Shown piece by piece: positions 34,822 to 44,595 of a DNA stretch of 64,000 nucleotides. The DNA comes from Opitutales bacterium. Its GTDB lineage: Bacteria; Verrucomicrobiota; Verrucomicrobiia; Opitutales; UBA953. Where the stretch lies: positions 1 to 64,000 of the forward strand of contig JANRFG010000012.1 in assembly GCA_030725715.1 (NCBI GenBank), given 5' to 3'. A model generated the notes under the pieces. The model was not told the origin of the DNA. It worked only from the letters and a program-made list of their open reading frames with translations, and made no database searches. How positions within the stretch are numbered: position 1 is the stretch's first letter; each line of letters opens with the position of its first letter. Position numbers and translations under genes: made by a program.

Positions 34822-36723
34822 TTACGAGTTACGCTTGCGCTCGGTCTCCGTCAGCCAGCGCTTGCGCATGCGGATGAAGTTCGGCGTGATCTCGACCAGC
34901 TCGTCGGACTCGATGTACTCGAGGCAGGCCTCGAGGGACATCTGGCGCATCGGCTTGATCTTGGCCGCGTCGTCGGAACCGGAAGCGCGCACGTTGGAGA
35001 GCTTCTTGTTGATGACGAGGTTGATCTCGAGGTCGTTGTCCTTGCAATGCTCGCCCACGATCTGGCCCATGTAGATCTCGTCGGCCGGCTTCACGAAGAA
35101 GTCGCCGCGGTCGTACAGACGGTCGAGGGAGTAGGCGGTGACGGCACCGGCATCGCCACCGATCATCACGCCGGCGGCGCGATGCGGGGCCTCGCCCTTG
35201 ACGGGCTCGTAACCGAGGAGGTTATGGTACATGACGGCTTCGCCCCGGGTGGTGGTGAGCATCAGGGTGCGCAGACCGAAGAGGGCGCGGGACGGGACCT
35301 TGAATTCCATGTGGATCCAGCCGCTGGTGCCGGCCTTGGCGTCCATCGAGCGGAGCTCGCCACGACGGCCGAGGACGAGGGACATCACGTCGCTCTGGGA
35401 GGCTTCCGGGCAGTCTACCGCTAGGGTTTCGACGGGCTCGCAGAGGACGCCGTCGATGGTCTTCATGATCACTTCCGGCTTACCGACGGAGAGTTCGTAG
35501 CCTTCGCGACGCATGGTCTCGATGAGCACGCCGAGGTGCATCAGGCCGCGGCCCGAGACCTTCCAGGCGTCGGCGCCGGCTTCGCGGTCGACGCGGAGGG
35601 CGACGTTCTTCTCGAGTTCCTTGACGAGGCGTTCGCCGACCTGGCGGCCGGTGACGAACTTGCCGTCGCGACCGGCGAAGGGCGAGTCGTTGACGCGGAA
35701 GGCCATGGTCACGGTGGGCTCGTCGACGCTGACGGGCGGCATCGGACGGGGGTTCTCGATGTCGGTGATGGTCGCGCCGATCTCGACGTGGTCGAGGCCG
35801 ATGACGGCGCAGATGTCGCCGGCGGAGACTTCCTGGGCCTTGACGCGGCCGAGGGCTTCGAAGACTTCGATCTCGAGCACGCGCTGCTTATGCTGCTCAC
35901 CCGCGCGGGTGACCATCATCACGGGCATGCCCGGGGCGATCTTACCGGCGGTCACGCGGCCGACGGCGATACGGCCGACGTAGTCGGAGTAAAGCATGGC
36001 GGTCACCATGATCTGCAGGGGGTTGGCGAGGGCTTCGGCGCGGGACTTGAAACCGGCGGCGGCGCCACGGGAGGAACCTTCGGCGTACGGCTCGGGGATC
36101 TTGTCGACGATGGTGTAGAAGAGGTCCATCAGGTCCTTCGGACGCTGGCCTTCGACGGTCTTGGCGCGGTCGAGGGTGCCCCAGCCTTCGCGGCCGGAAG
36201 CGTAGACGATCGGGAAGTCGAGGGCGGACTCAGGCGCGTCGAGGGCGACGAGCAAGTCGAAGACTTCGTCGACGACGGCGTCCGGACGGGCGGACGGCTT
36301 GTCGATCTTGTTGATGACGACGATGGGCTTCAGGCCGAGGGCGAGCGCCTTGGAGAGCACGAAGCGGGTCTGGGGCATCGGGCCTTCGAAGGAGTCGACG
36401 ACGAGGAGGCAGCCGTCGGCCATGTTGAGCACGCGTTCGACTTCGCCGCCGAAGTCGGCGTGGCCCGGGGTGTCGATGAGGTTGATCTTGTATTCCTTCT
36501 TGTCGCGAGGGTCGGTCCACTTGATCGCGCAGTTCTTGGCGGTGATCGTGATGCCACGTTCGCGCTCGAGGTCGCCCGAGTCCATGATCAGGCCGTGCTG
36601 GCCGCCGGCGAGCTTGTCGAGGTCCTCGGCACGGAACATGCCGGACTGGTAGAGGAGTCGGTCGGTCAGGGTCGTTTTGCCATGGTCGACGTGAGCAATG
36701 ACTGCGATGTTACGGAGATTCAT
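34822..36723 (-). CDS. typA: GTP-binding protein TypA/BipA
   Basis: 633-aa translational GTPase that binds ribosomes and is needed under cold and other stress. G domain motifs: G1 [11 protein letters not shown]2 region [11 protein letters not shown]3 [10 protein letters not shown]4 [13 protein letters not shown]-like domains II, III and V follow, with the BipA C-terminal domain including [19 protein letters not shown]. It is slightly longer than the usual 605-615 aa. The 105-base upstream region separates it from the M3 peptidase gene on the same strand; no confident promoter could be called. Confidence 0.97.
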   Translation of the reverse strand: MNLRNIAVIAHVDHGKTTLTDRLLYQSGMFRAEDLDKLAGGQHGLIMDSGDLERERGITITAKNCAIKWTDPRDKKEYKINLIDTPGHADFGGEVERVLNMADGCLLVVDSFEGPMPQTRFVLSKALALGLKPIVVINKIDKPSARPDAVVDEVFDLLVALDAPESALDFPIVYASGREGWGTLDRAKTVEGQRPKDLMDLFYTIVDKIPEPYAEGSSRGAAAGFKSRAEALANPLQIMVTAMLYSDYVGRIAVGRVTAGKIAPGMPVMMVTRAGEQHKQRVLEIEVFEALGRVKAQEVSAGDICAVIGLDHVEIGATITDIENPRPMPPVSVDEPTVTMAFRVNDSPFAGRDGKFVTGRQVGERLVKELEKNVALRVDREAGADAWKVSGRGLMHLGVLIETMRREGYELSVGKPEVIMKTIDGVLCEPVETLAVDCPEASQSDVMSLVLGRRGELRSMDAKAGTSGWIHMEFKVPSRALFGLRTLMLTTTRGEAVMYHNLLGYEPVKGEAPHRAAGVMIGGDAGAVTAYSLDRLYDRGDFFVKPADEIYMGQIVGEHCKDNDLEINLVINKKLSNVRASGSDDAAKIKPMRQMSLEACLEYIESDELVEITPNFIRMRKRWLTETERKRNS

Positions 36724-36828
36724 CTGTAAAGGCCTTACGCATAGGAAAATAGGCCCTTGTGCAAGGGGAATAAGCCTCCGTTACCCAATTATTGCGGGTT
36801 TCAGGGCACCGGACGGGGGCTGGCGGGC

Positions 36829-38934
36829 TCAGGCCAGCCCGTCGCGCTCCAGCAGGGCCTCGGGATCGAGGTCCCGGCCCATGAAATCCCGGAAGAGTTT
36901 CTCAGCCGGCTCGGAGTTGCCCTTGGCCAGCACTTTGGCCCGCAGTTCCCGCCCGACCTGGGGGTTCAGGACCCCCTCCTTGAGGAAGCGGGTGAAGGCG
37001 TCGGCCTCGAGGGCCTCGGCCCACTTATAGGAATAATAGCCGGCGGCATACCCCGTGGCATCCGAAAAGAGGTGGTTGAAGCGGCGAGCCATGGCCGGCC
37101 CCCGGCGGGTGGTCCGGGCCTGCCAGTCGGCGAAGTCCTCGTTCCAATGGGAGTCCAGGTCCCGGCCGCGGAGCTCCTCGGCCCGGATGTGCAGGTCGAG
37201 GTCGAGCTTCGAGAAGGCCAGCTGACGCATGCAGCTGGAGGCGGCGCGGAAGTTCGCAGCGGCATCGAGCTTGGCCAGGAGGTCGGACGGAAGCGGGGCG
37301 CCGGTCTCGTGGTGACGGGCGAAGACGGCGAGAGACTCTTCCTCCCAGCACCAGTTCTCCAGGATCTGCGAAGGCAGCTCGACGAAGTCCCAGGCGACGC
37401 GGACGCCGGAGAGAGATTCGACTTCGACTTCGCTGAGGAGATGGTGGAGCAGGTGGCCGAACTCGTGGAAGACCGTGGTGACTTCGTCGTGATTGAGCAG
37501 CGCCTGCTTGCCGGCGACGGGCGGCGTGAAATTGCCGCACATCAGGCCAAGGTGCGGGGCGAATGAGCCGTCGGGACGAGGGCCGCCGGTGCGGAAGAAG
37601 TTCATCCACGCCCCACCCCGCTTCGATTCGCGCGGGAACCAATCGGTGTAGAAAGAGCCCAGCAGGCGGTCTCCGTCGCGCACTTCGTAGAAGCGGACCT
37701 CAGGATGCCAGACGCAGATCGGGGCGCCGTCGACGCGCGGATCGGCGGCGCGGACGACCGTCTTAGCGCCCGTGGCCTGGTCGACGTGATAGGTGTCACG
37801 GGCGACGACCTGGATGCCGAAGAGCCCGCCGAAAAGGCGGAACATGCCGGCGATCACGCCGTCGACCGGGAACCACGGGCGGAGGGCCTCGTCGTCGAAA
37901 TCATATTTCTCGCGGCGCATCTTCTCGGACCAGTAACCGAACTCCCAGGGGTGCAGCGAACGCAGCGCGTCGCCGGCCTTGGCGGCGCGGTAGTGCTCGA
38001 GCTCGATGCCTTCGGCCTGGAACTTCGGGCGGATGCGCTGGCCGATGTCTTCGATGAACTTCAGGGCCGTGTCGCCCGTGCGGGCCATGCGGCGGGCCGT
38101 GGTGAAATCGGCGAAATGCTTCTTGCCGAGGAGGCGGGCCTTCTCGTGCCGGAGCGCGAGGATCTCGCCGACCAGCGCGGTGTTGTCCCAGGCGTCCTTC
38201 AGGCCGACCTGACCGAGGCCTTCCCAGCACTGGCGGCGCAGGTCTTCGTCGTCGGCGTATTGCAGCACCGGAAAGACCGAGGGGGACTGCAACGTGAAAC
38301 GCCAGGCCTCCGGCTTACCCTTGGCGGTCGCGGACTGCTTCGCCGCGGCGAGCGCGCTGGCGGGTAGGCCGGCGAGGCGCTGGGCGTCTTCGATGAAGAG
38401 CTCCCAGGCGTTGGTCGAATCGAGGACGTTCTCGGAATACTTCTGCGTCTTCTCCGCGAGGTCGGCGTTGAGCTTCGCCAGTCGGGCCTTCCCTTCCGCC
38501 GGCAGGTCGGCGCCGTTCTCTTCGAAATCAGCGATCGTCTCCTCAAGGAAGCGTCGGCGGACGCCCGTGAGCGCCTTGGCATCGGCGGTCGCCGCATAAG
38601 CCTTGAAGACCGCCCAGAGTTCCGGATCGAGCGTCAGCGACGTGAAGAACGCGGTGACCTCGGGCATCATCGCGTTGTAGGCCTTGCGGAGCTCCGGGGA
38701 GTTGAGGACCGAGTCTAGGTGCGAGACCAGACCCCAGGCGCGGGAGAGGTCCTTGGTCGTGGCTTCGAATGCCAGGAGCACCTTGGCGTAGGTCAGGTCG
38801 GCGCCCTTCGTGTGCTTGAACGCGTCGACGTTGGCGCGGGCGCGGCGCAAGGCCTCACGGATGTCCGGCTCGACGTTTTCGGGCTTCAGGCTGCTCCAGT
38901 CGAAAAGGAACTCGTCGGCGAGGAAGGGGTGCAC
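36829..38934 (-). CDS. prlC: M3-family oligopeptidase (oligopeptidase A-like)
   Basis: 701-aa cytosolic zinc metallopeptidase that degrades short peptides, including signal-peptide fragments. The zinc motif HEFGH is at residues 490-494 (in VFHEFGHLLHHLL), with the third ligand region VELPSQILENWCWEEESL downstream, as in M3A thimet/PrlC enzymes. Length matches E. coli OpdA/PrlC (680 aa). The C-terminal YAAGYYSYKWAEALEADAF block is the substrate-binding signature. The Dcp subgroup is a less likely alternative. Confidence 0.93.
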   Translation of the reverse strand: MHPFLADEFLFDWSSLKPENVEPDIREALRRARANVDAFKHTKGADLTYAKVLLAFEATTKDLSRAWGLVSHLDSVLNSPELRKAYNAMMPEVTAFFTSLTLDPELWAVFKAYAATADAKALTGVRRRFLEETIADFEENGADLPAEGKARLAKLNADLAEKTQKYSENVLDSTNAWELFIEDAQRLAGLPASALAAAKQSATAKGKPEAWRFTLQSPSVFPVLQYADDEDLRRQCWEGLGQVGLKDAWDNTALVGEILALRHEKARLLGKKHFADFTTARRMARTGDTALKFIEDIGQRIRPKFQAEGIELEHYRAAKAGDALRSLHPWEFGYWSEKMRREKYDFDDEALRPWFPVDGVIAGMFRLFGGLFGIQVVARDTYHVDQATGAKTVVRAADPRVDGAPICVWHPEVRFYEVRDGDRLLGSFYTDWFPRESKRGGAWMNFFRTGGPRPDGSFAPHLGLMCGNFTPPVAGKQALLNHDEVTTVFHEFGHLLHHLLSEVEVESLSGVRVAWDFVELPSQILENWCWEEESLAVFARHHETGAPLPSDLLAKLDAAANFRAASSCMRQLAFSKLDLDLHIRAEELRGRDLDSHWNEDFADWQARTTRRGPAMARRFNHLFSDATGYAAGYYSYKWAEALEADAFTRFLKEGVLNPQVGRELRAKVLAKGNSEPAEKLFRDFMGRDLDPEALLERDGLA

Positions 38935-39032
38935 GCCATCAGCCTGCGGGAATGGGGCCAGATTTCAAGGCAACCCTGCGGACGAAAGCAGCGAGGGCTT
39001 GCGGGGAAGCCGCGGCGGGCACACTTTGCGGC

Positions 39033-39476
39033 ATGAGCAAGTTGGAGGCAGTGCCCGTCACCGGCATCGAGGTCATCCCCGTCAAGGGAGGCAGCGCCGT
39101 GTTCCTCGTGACCGCCCTCAAGACCATGTTCATCCAGGTCGACCCCGCCGTCGGCGAAGCCCTGCAGGGCGCCTTGGACGGACGCATCCCGGACCGCCCG
39201 CAGTCCCACGACCTCATGCTCCACCTCCTGCTCGGCCTCGACGCCGCGGTGGTCCACGTCGCGATCGTGGACGTCAAGGACGGCGTCTTCTTCGCCCGCA
39301 TCCTGCTCGGCCAGGACGGCCCCGTCGCCCGCAAGGTCGCCGAAGTCGACGCCCGCCCCAGCGACGCCCTCGTGCTCGCCGTGAAGGCCAAGCGCCCGGT
39401 CTTCGTCGCCAAGGCGGTCTTGGACGCGTGCGATGACATGGCGGAGACGCTCGCGCGCCTGCGCAAGCAGGCGTGA
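39033..39476 (+). CDS. Bifunctional nuclease (BFN/DUF151) family protein
   Basis: 147-aa protein from ATG 39033. The BFN domain shows PQSHDLMLHLLLGLDAAVVHVAI, VKDGVFFARILL and RPSDALVLAVKAKRPVFV. Plant BFN proteins are RNase/DNases; bacterial ones are of uncertain activity. The stop overlaps the GTG start of the dus gene (GTGA), so the two are coupled. Confidence 0.9.
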   Translation: MSKLEAVPVTGIEVIPVKGGSAVFLVTALKTMFIQVDPAVGEALQGALDGRIPDRPQSHDLMLHLLLGLDAAVVHVAIVDVKDGVFFARILLGQDGPVARKVAEVDARPSDALVLAVKAKRPVFVAKAVLDACDDMAETLARLRKQA

Positions 39477-40531
39477 GCGGAGCCCTGCCAGTCCCCGTCG
39501 TCGCCGGCACGCGCCCCTCGGTGCTCGCACCGATGCAGGACGTCACCACCACCGGCTTCATGCGCGTGATCGGCCGACGCGGCGCGCCGGACTGGTTCGT
39601 GACCGAATATTTCCGCGTCCACGAGAGCTCCACGCCCGAGAAGCATATCGTCGACTCCGTCGTGAACCACGGCACCGGCCGGCCGGTCTTCGCGCAGCTC
39701 ATCGGCGAAGACACCCCGCACATGCTCCGGACCATCCGTGAGCTGGGCAGACTGCCCGTCGCCGGCATCGACCTCAACATGGGCTGCCCTGCGCCCAAGG
39801 TCTACCGCAAGAACGTCGGCGGCGGCCTCCTGCGCGACCCGGCCAAGATCGATGAACTCCTCGGCGCCATGCGGCAGGAGATCCCGGGGCTCTTCACCGT
39901 CAAGATGCGCATCGGCTTCGACGGCCAGGAACGGTTCGACGAGATCCTCGCGATCGTCGCGAAGCATCAGGTCGACCTCCTCACCGTGCACGGCCGCACC
40001 GTCAAAGGCCTCTACTGGTCGGAAGTGGATTACGTCGCCATCGCCAAGGCCGTGGCGTCCGTCCCCTGCCCCGTCATCGCCAACGGTGACGTCACCTCGG
40101 CCGCCAAGGCCCGGCGCCTGATGGCCGAGACCAAGGCCTACGGCATGATGATGGGCCGGCACGCCATCCGGAACCCGTGGATCTTCCGTCAATGGCGCGA
40201 AGTTCAGCAGGGCCTGACCCCGTTCAAGCCCACGCTGGCCGACGTACGGACTTATATCCAGGAGCTCGCCGACGAATGCTGCGACGCCGCCAAGGCGACG
40301 GAGAAGCAGGCCGGGCGCCTCAAGAAATTCCTCAATTTCATCGGCCTCGCCGTGGACACCGAAGGCACGTTCCTGCACGACATGCGCCGGACCGAGAACC
40401 TGCCGGACCTATTGAAGTGCTGCGACGCGCACCTGCTGGGAGCGCGCGCGGGCGAAACGTATCCCGACGAGCCGAACCGCGGCCTCATCGCGCGTCCGAC
40501 TCGTGAAACCCAGCAAGGTTGCGGGCTCTGA
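39473..40531 (+). CDS. dus: tRNA-dihydrouridine synthase
   Basis: 352-aa FMN-dependent enzyme that reduces uridines in tRNA D-loops. It starts at GTG 39473 overlapping the BFN stop. Motifs: VLAPMQDVTTTGFMR (FMN barrel start), DLNMGCPAPKVYRKNVGGGLL with the catalytic cysteine, TVHGRTVKGLY, and IANGDVTSAAKA, GRHAIRNPWIF (FMN phosphate). Subgroup (DusA, B or C) is not decided. Confidence 0.94.
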   Translation: MSGALPVPVVAGTRPSVLAPMQDVTTTGFMRVIGRRGAPDWFVTEYFRVHESSTPEKHIVDSVVNHGTGRPVFAQLIGEDTPHMLRTIRELGRLPVAGIDLNMGCPAPKVYRKNVGGGLLRDPAKIDELLGAMRQEIPGLFTVKMRIGFDGQERFDEILAIVAKHQVDLLTVHGRTVKGLYWSEVDYVAIAKAVASVPCPVIANGDVTSAAKARRLMAETKAYGMMMGRHAIRNPWIFRQWREVQQGLTPFKPTLADVRTYIQELADECCDAAKATEKQAGRLKKFLNFIGLAVDTEGTFLHDMRRTENLPDLLKCCDAHLLGARAGETYPDEPNRGLIARPTRETQQGCGL

Positions 40532-40565
40532 GCCCTCCTTGGGGGATATCAGAGGCGACCGCCCC

Positions 40566-40594
40566 TTGACTCCTTGCGAACACCCCTAAACTTA
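40566..40594 (+). promoter_or_regulatory. Weak candidate promoter upstream of the IscA-like gene
   Basis: TTGACT at 40566-40571 resembles a -35 box and a TAAACT follows after about 15 bases, which is shorter than the preferred 17. The ATG is at 40600, so the leader would be extremely short. Offered only as a candidate. Confidence 0.2.
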
Positions 40595-40599
40595 AAGGC

Positions 40600-40917
40600 A
40601 TGATCAACCTCACCGAAGCCGCCGCCGCCCAGATCAAGGCCCTGCAGAAAGCCCAGGCCAACCCTGAGTCCGTCCTCCGCGTCCTCGTGGAGACCGGCGG
40701 CTGCTCCGGTTTCGAATACGGCATGGCCTTCGACGTGCGCAAGGACGGCGACCTCGAGTTCGAGAGCCAGGGCCTGAAGATCCTCATCGACCCCACCAGC
40801 CACGCCTACCTCGACGGCTCCACCGTGCACTTCGACGACGGCCTGCACGGCAAGGGCTTCGAAGTCCGCAACCCCAACGCCTCCAGCACCTGCGGCTGCG
40901 GCAAATCTTTCAGCTAA
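40600..40917 (+). CDS. A-type iron-sulfur carrier (HesB/IscA/ErpA family)
   Basis: 105-aa Fe-S cluster assembly carrier. All three conserved cysteines are present: one in VETGGCSGFEYGM and two in the terminal CGCGKSF. Such proteins deliver [4Fe-4S] clusters to apo-enzymes; ErpA versus IscA cannot be told apart. No isc or suf genes adjoin it. msrB follows after 3 bases and is probably co-transcribed. Confidence 0.95.
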   Translation: MINLTEAAAAQIKALQKAQANPESVLRVLVETGGCSGFEYGMAFDVRKDGDLEFESQGLKILIDPTSHAYLDGSTVHFDDGLHGKGFEVRNPNASSTCGCGKSFS

Positions 40918-40920
40918 GCC

Positions 40921-41544
40921 ATGAAAACCGCTCTTCGTCTGTCCTTCGCCGCGCTCGCCGGCGCCCTCGTCGCCTGCTCGGCCGACGCCGACCAGAAGGC
41001 CCCCGCCCGGCCGGTCGCCACGCCCGCCCCCGTCGCCTCTCCCATGAAAGACTCCGCCCCCCAGTCCAAAGTCTCCCAGGTGCTCGTCACGCTCGATGAC
41101 GGCAAGGGCGGCGTCGGCAAGCCCGTGCTCGTCGACAAGGTCGTCAAGACCGACGCCGAGTGGGCGGCCATGCTGACGCCCGACCAGTATTTCGTCACGC
41201 GCGCCAAGGGCACCGAACGTCCGTTCTGCGGCACCCTGCTCGATAACAAGAAGACCGGCACCTACCACTGCGTCTGCTGCGACCTGCCGCTCTTCTCTTC
41301 CAACGCCAAGTTCAACTCCGGCACCGGCTGGCCGAGCTTCTTCCAGGGCGTATCGAAGCAGAACATCGCGACCATCACCGACAACAGCCACGGCATGAGC
41401 CGCACCGAGATCCTCTGCGCGCGCTGCGACTGCCACCTCGGCCACGTGTTCGAAGACGGCCCGGCCCCGACCGGCCTGCGCTACTGCCTCAATTCCGAGT
41501 CCCTCAAGTTCAAGGAACTCAAGGGGACGTCGGAGAAGAAGTAA
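40921..41544 (+). CDS. msrB: Peptide-methionine (R)-S-oxide reductase, lipoprotein
   Basis: 207 aa. The signal ends LVACS, a lipobox, so this MsrB is an exported lipoprotein that repairs oxidised envelope proteins. After a Pro/Ala linker (to about residue 50) comes the MsrB domain: zinc CxxC pairs in [11 protein letters not shown] and [19 protein letters not shown], and the catalytic cysteine in [10 protein letters not shown]. The electron donor would need to be an envelope thioredoxin-like protein. Convergent with obg, with a one-base gap. Confidence 0.95.
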   Translation: MKTALRLSFAALAGALVACSADADQKAPARPVATPAPVASPMKDSAPQSKVSQVLVTLDDGKGGVGKPVLVDKVVKTDAEWAAMLTPDQYFVTRAKGTERPFCGTLLDNKKTGTYHCVCCDLPLFSSNAKFNSGTGWPSFFQGVSKQNIATITDNSHGMSRTEILCARCDCHLGHVFEDGPAPTGLRYCLNSESLKFKELKGTSEKK

Positions 41545-41545
41545 C

Positions 41546-42880
41546 TTACTTCTTCTTCGCCTTCGACTTCGAGGCCGCCTTCTTCACCGGGGCGGCCTTC
41601 TTCTTGGCCACGACCTTGGTGGGCGACTTCTTGGCGGTCTTCTTGGCGACGGCCTTCTTCACGACGGGCTTGGCGGCCTTCTTCACGACGGGCTTGGCCT
41701 TCGGAGCGACCTTCGCCTTCTTCGCCGGAACGACCTTCACGGCCTTCTTGGCGACGGGCTTGGCCGACTTCTTCGCGGCCGGCTTGGCCTTGGCCTTCGG
41801 GACGACGACCTTGGCCGTGTGGACCTTCGCCAGGCGCTTGGCCACGGCGGGTTCGACGTAAGGAGCGGGGGCCTTCGGGCGCTGATCGACCGGGCCTTTG
41901 ACCGCGGCCCAGAGCTTGTCGCGGAAGTCCTGGATGCCTGCCTGCGAGTAGCAGGAGATCGGGATGACCAGGTCCTTCACGCGTTCCTGGAACTTCTTCA
42001 GCTTCGCGGCGGCTTCCGGGAGGTCCATCTTGTTGGCCACGATGAGGCGCGGCTTGGAAGCGAGGATCGGAGAGTAGAGGCGGAGTTCGCGCTCGAGGAT
42101 ACGGTGGTCGTCCCACGGCTCGCGGTTCTCGCTGCCGGCCATGTCGATGATGAAGACCAGGAGCGAGCAGCGCTCGACGTGGCGGAGGAACTGGTGGCCG
42201 AGGCCGCGGTTCTCGTGCGCGCCTTCGATGAGGCCCGGGATGTCGGCCATCACGATGCGGTCGAAGCGGTCGGCGTAGTCGATCACGCCCACGTTGACGT
42301 GGAGGGTCGTGAACGGATACGGCGCCATCTTCGGACGGGCGGCCGTGAGGAGATTGGTCAGGGTCGACTTGCCGGCGTTAGGGTAACCCACCAGGCCGAT
42401 GTCGGCGATCGTCTTGAGCACGATGCGGAACCTGCCTTCTTCGCCCGGGTAGCCAGGGGTCGTGCGACGCGGGGCCTGGTTGACCGAGCTCTTGAAGTTC
42501 ATGTTGCCCAGACCGCCCTTGCCGCCGGCGAGAAGCACGACGCGTTCGCCGTGCTCGGTGAGTTCGGCCACGAGGCGATGGGTGCCTTCCTCGAGGACCT
42601 GCGTACCCGGAGGCACCGGCAGGATCAGATCGTCGCCGTCGGGACCCGCGCACTGGCGGCCTTGGCCGGGCGCGCCATTGCGGGCGCGACGGTGCGGCTG
42701 CCAGCGGTAAGCCTGCAGGTCGCCTTCGTTACGGTCACAGACCAGGATGACGTCGCCGCCCTTGCCGCCGTTACCGCCGTCGGGTCCGCCCTTCGGGATG
42801 AATTTCTCGCGACGGAAGCTGACGCAGCCGTGGCCTCCGTCACCGGACTTCAGTTCAACCTTGGCTTCGTCGATAAACAT
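41546..42880 (-). CDS. obg: Obg GTPase with histone H1-like lysine-rich C-terminal tail
   Basis: 444-aa ribosome-associated GTPase. Residues 1-160 form the glycine-rich Obg fold (GDGGHGCVSFRREKFIPKGG), and residues 160-330 the G domain (G1 GYPNAGKST 165-173, G3 DIPGLIEGAHENRGLG, G4 NKMD). Residues 345-444 are a low-complexity Ala/Lys/Val/Pro tail with 36 lysines in the last 94 residues, like histone H1 or AlgP tails. It replaces the OCT domain or acidic tail found in other Obg proteins. The tail probably binds rRNA or DNA. The repetitive codons (AAG/GCC) make the DNA low-complexity from 41546 to about 41850. Confidence 0.96.
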   Translation of the reverse strand: MFIDEAKVELKSGDGGHGCVSFRREKFIPKGGPDGGNGGKGGDVILVCDRNEGDLQAYRWQPHRRARNGAPGQGRQCAGPDGDDLILPVPPGTQVLEEGTHRLVAELTEHGERVVLLAGGKGGLGNMNFKSSVNQAPRRTTPGYPGEEGRFRIVLKTIADIGLVGYPNAGKSTLTNLLTAARPKMAPYPFTTLHVNVGVIDYADRFDRIVMADIPGLIEGAHENRGLGHQFLRHVERCSLLVFIIDMAGSENREPWDDHRILERELRLYSPILASKPRLIVANKMDLPEAAAKLKKFQERVKDLVIPISCYSQAGIQDFRDKLWAAVKGPVDQRPKAPAPYVEPAVAKRLAKVHTAKVVVPKAKAKPAAKKSAKPVAKKAVKVVPAKKAKVAPKAKPVVKKAAKPVVKKAVAKKTAKKSPTKVVAKKKAAPVKKAASKSKAKKK

Positions 42881-42935
42881 TTGCCCCCAAGGTAGGGCGT
42901 CCCCGGCCCCGAGGGCGAGGAGGAAAGGCGACGGC

Positions 42936-43712
42936 TCAGCGTTCGAGCCCGCGGGAACGGCGCAGCCAGCTCTCGATCGGGGAGAAGAAGATGAGATCGG
43001 CCAAGAGTCCCACGATCATCACCACCGCCATCACGCCCATCACCTGATCCATGCGGAGCAGCTCGCGGCCGGCGTTGAGGAGCGAACCCAGACCGAAGCC
43101 GGTCACGATGACGACGAAGATCTCGGCCGCCATGAGCGAGCGCCAGGCGAAGGCCCAGCCCTGCTTCATGCCGCTGAGCACGCCGGGCAGCGCGGCCGGG
43201 AGGATGACGCGGGACCAGAGGTGCCAGCCGTTGGAGCCCATCGTCTGGGCGGCGCGCAGGTAGAGCGGCGGCACGTTGAGGACCGATTCCTGCACGGCGA
43301 GGACGACGGCCCAGAGCGTGCCCATCACCACGACGAAGAGGACGGCTTCCTCGCGGATGCCGAACCAGAGGAGCGCGAGCGGCACCCAGCAGACGGACGG
43401 CAGGGTCTGCAGGCCGAGGGCCAGGACGCCCAGCGTGTCGCGGACCCAGCGGACGCGGGCGCACAGGGCGCCGAGCGGGACGCCGAGGGCGGCGCCGATG
43501 GCGAAGCCGGTGATGAGGCGACGCATCGTCACCCACGTGGCCGCCAGGAGCTCTCCGCTGAGCAGGGCTTCCCAGAACCACTCAAGGACGTGCGAGGGAG
43601 CCGGGAAGAGGACTTCGCTGACACGACCGCTGCGCACATACCACTCCCAGCCGCCGAGAAGGGAGAGGGCGACGAGGGTCGGGATGACCGGACGAGGAAG
43701 CTGCGAGGCCAT
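42936..43712 (-). CDS. ABC transporter permease, SsuC/TauC/NrtB-like
   Basis: 258-aa inner-membrane permease with six hydrophobic segments. The EAA loop, needed for coupling to the ATPase, is seen in YLRAAQTMGSNGWHLWSRVILPAALPGVLSGM. Family members import sulfonates, taurine, nitrate or pyrimidine precursors. The ATG is 2 bases after the ATPase stop. Last gene of the porin-SBP-ATPase-permease unit. Confidence 0.92.
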   Translation of the reverse strand: MASQLPRPVIPTLVALSLLGGWEWYVRSGRVSEVLFPAPSHVLEWFWEALLSGELLAATWVTMRRLITGFAIGAALGVPLGALCARVRWVRDTLGVLALGLQTLPSVCWVPLALLWFGIREEAVLFVVVMGTLWAVVLAVQESVLNVPPLYLRAAQTMGSNGWHLWSRVILPAALPGVLSGMKQGWAFAWRSLMAAEIFVVIVTGFGLGSLLNAGRELLRMDQVMGVMAVVMIVGLLADLIFFSPIESWLRRSRGLER

Positions 43713-43714
43713 GG

Positions 43715-44503
43715 TCAGCGGGCGAGACGAGGGGAAAGGGCCGAGGTGACCTCGGCCGCGAGGTTCGCGAGGGCCGGATCGTTCAGGCGCCGCGGCCGCG
43801 GGAGGTTCACGTCGAAGACCTGCTGGACGCGGCCGGGATTGGGCGAAAAGAGCACGACGCGGTCGCCGAGGCAGACCGCCTCGCGGATGTTGTGCGTCAC
43901 GAGCACGATGGTCTTCTTGCGCTTCGTGAAGATCTCCTGGAGGTCGCCGTAGAGCTGCTCGCGGGTGAGCGCGTCGAGGGCCGAGAAAGGCTCGTCCATC
44001 AGGAGCACGCGCGGATTCGGCGCGAGCGAACGGGCGAGGGCCACGCGCTGGCGCATGCCGCCGGAGAGTTCGTGCGGACGGGCCTTCTCCTTGCTGCCGA
44101 GGCCGACGAGATTGAGGTAGTAACGGGCCGACTCGAGACGCTCGGCCTCCGTGAGGTCGGGCTTGAGGCGCAGGCCGAAGAGCACGTTCTCCAGGACGTT
44201 GAGCCAGGGGAAGAGCGCGTCCTGCTGGAACATCACCAGGCGATCCCGACCCGGCGCTTCGACCGGCTGGTCGCCGAGCTTGATCTCCCCTTCGTTGGTG
44301 TGCTCGAGCCCCGCGAGGAGGCTAAGGAGAGTGGACTTGCCGCAACCGGAAGGCCCGACGACCGCCAGGAACTCCCCTTCCCTCACGTCCAAAGTGATGT
44401 CCTCCAACGCCGTGACCTGGCCCGAAGCCCCGTCGAAACGCTTGGTCACGTTACGCAGAGTCAGGGCCGCGGAGGCGGGGGATGTTTCGGAGCGGTTGCC
44501 CAT
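43715..44503 (-). CDS. ABC transporter ATPase, SsuB/TauB/NrtD-like
   Basis: 262-aa ATP-binding subunit. Walker A GPSGCGKSTLLSLL, Q-loop FQQDALFPWLNV, signature LSGGMRQRVALARSL, Walker B LLMDEPFSALD and H-loop VTHN are intact. It pairs with the permease at 42936 and the solute-binding protein at 44596. A 92-base AT-rich gap separates it from the latter. Confidence 0.95.
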   Translation of the reverse strand: MGNRSETSPASAALTLRNVTKRFDGASGQVTALEDITLDVREGEFLAVVGPSGCGKSTLLSLLAGLEHTNEGEIKLGDQPVEAPGRDRLVMFQQDALFPWLNVLENVLFGLRLKPDLTEAERLESARYYLNLVGLGSKEKARPHELSGGMRQRVALARSLAPNPRVLLMDEPFSALDALTREQLYGDLQEIFTKRKKTIVLVTHNIREAVCLGDRVVLFSPNPGRVQQVFDVNLPRPRRLNDPALANLAAEVTSALSPRLAR

Positions 44504-44595
44504 GGATTCCAGAGGCGTGAGATTGGCTAAACCAACCTTATCCTGTCAAGTTTACTTATGTTTAAAAGATTAGACCCTTACTCACCTATTTTGTC
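44504..44595 (-). promoter_or_regulatory. AT-rich intercistronic region in the ABC importer unit
   Basis: This 92-base gap is clearly AT-richer than the surrounding coding DNA. On the minus strand it holds a perfect -35-like TTGACA (44549-44544), but no good -10 at 16-18 bases (CCAATC at 17). It could carry an internal promoter for ATPase-permease or an mRNA processing site. No clear hairpin terminator was seen. Confidence 0.3.

Noticed and set aside
36817..36840. Inverted repeat GGGCTGG / CCAGCCC at the end of the M3 peptidase gene
   Set aside because: It overlaps the stop codon and has no U-run on either strand; not convincing as a terminator.
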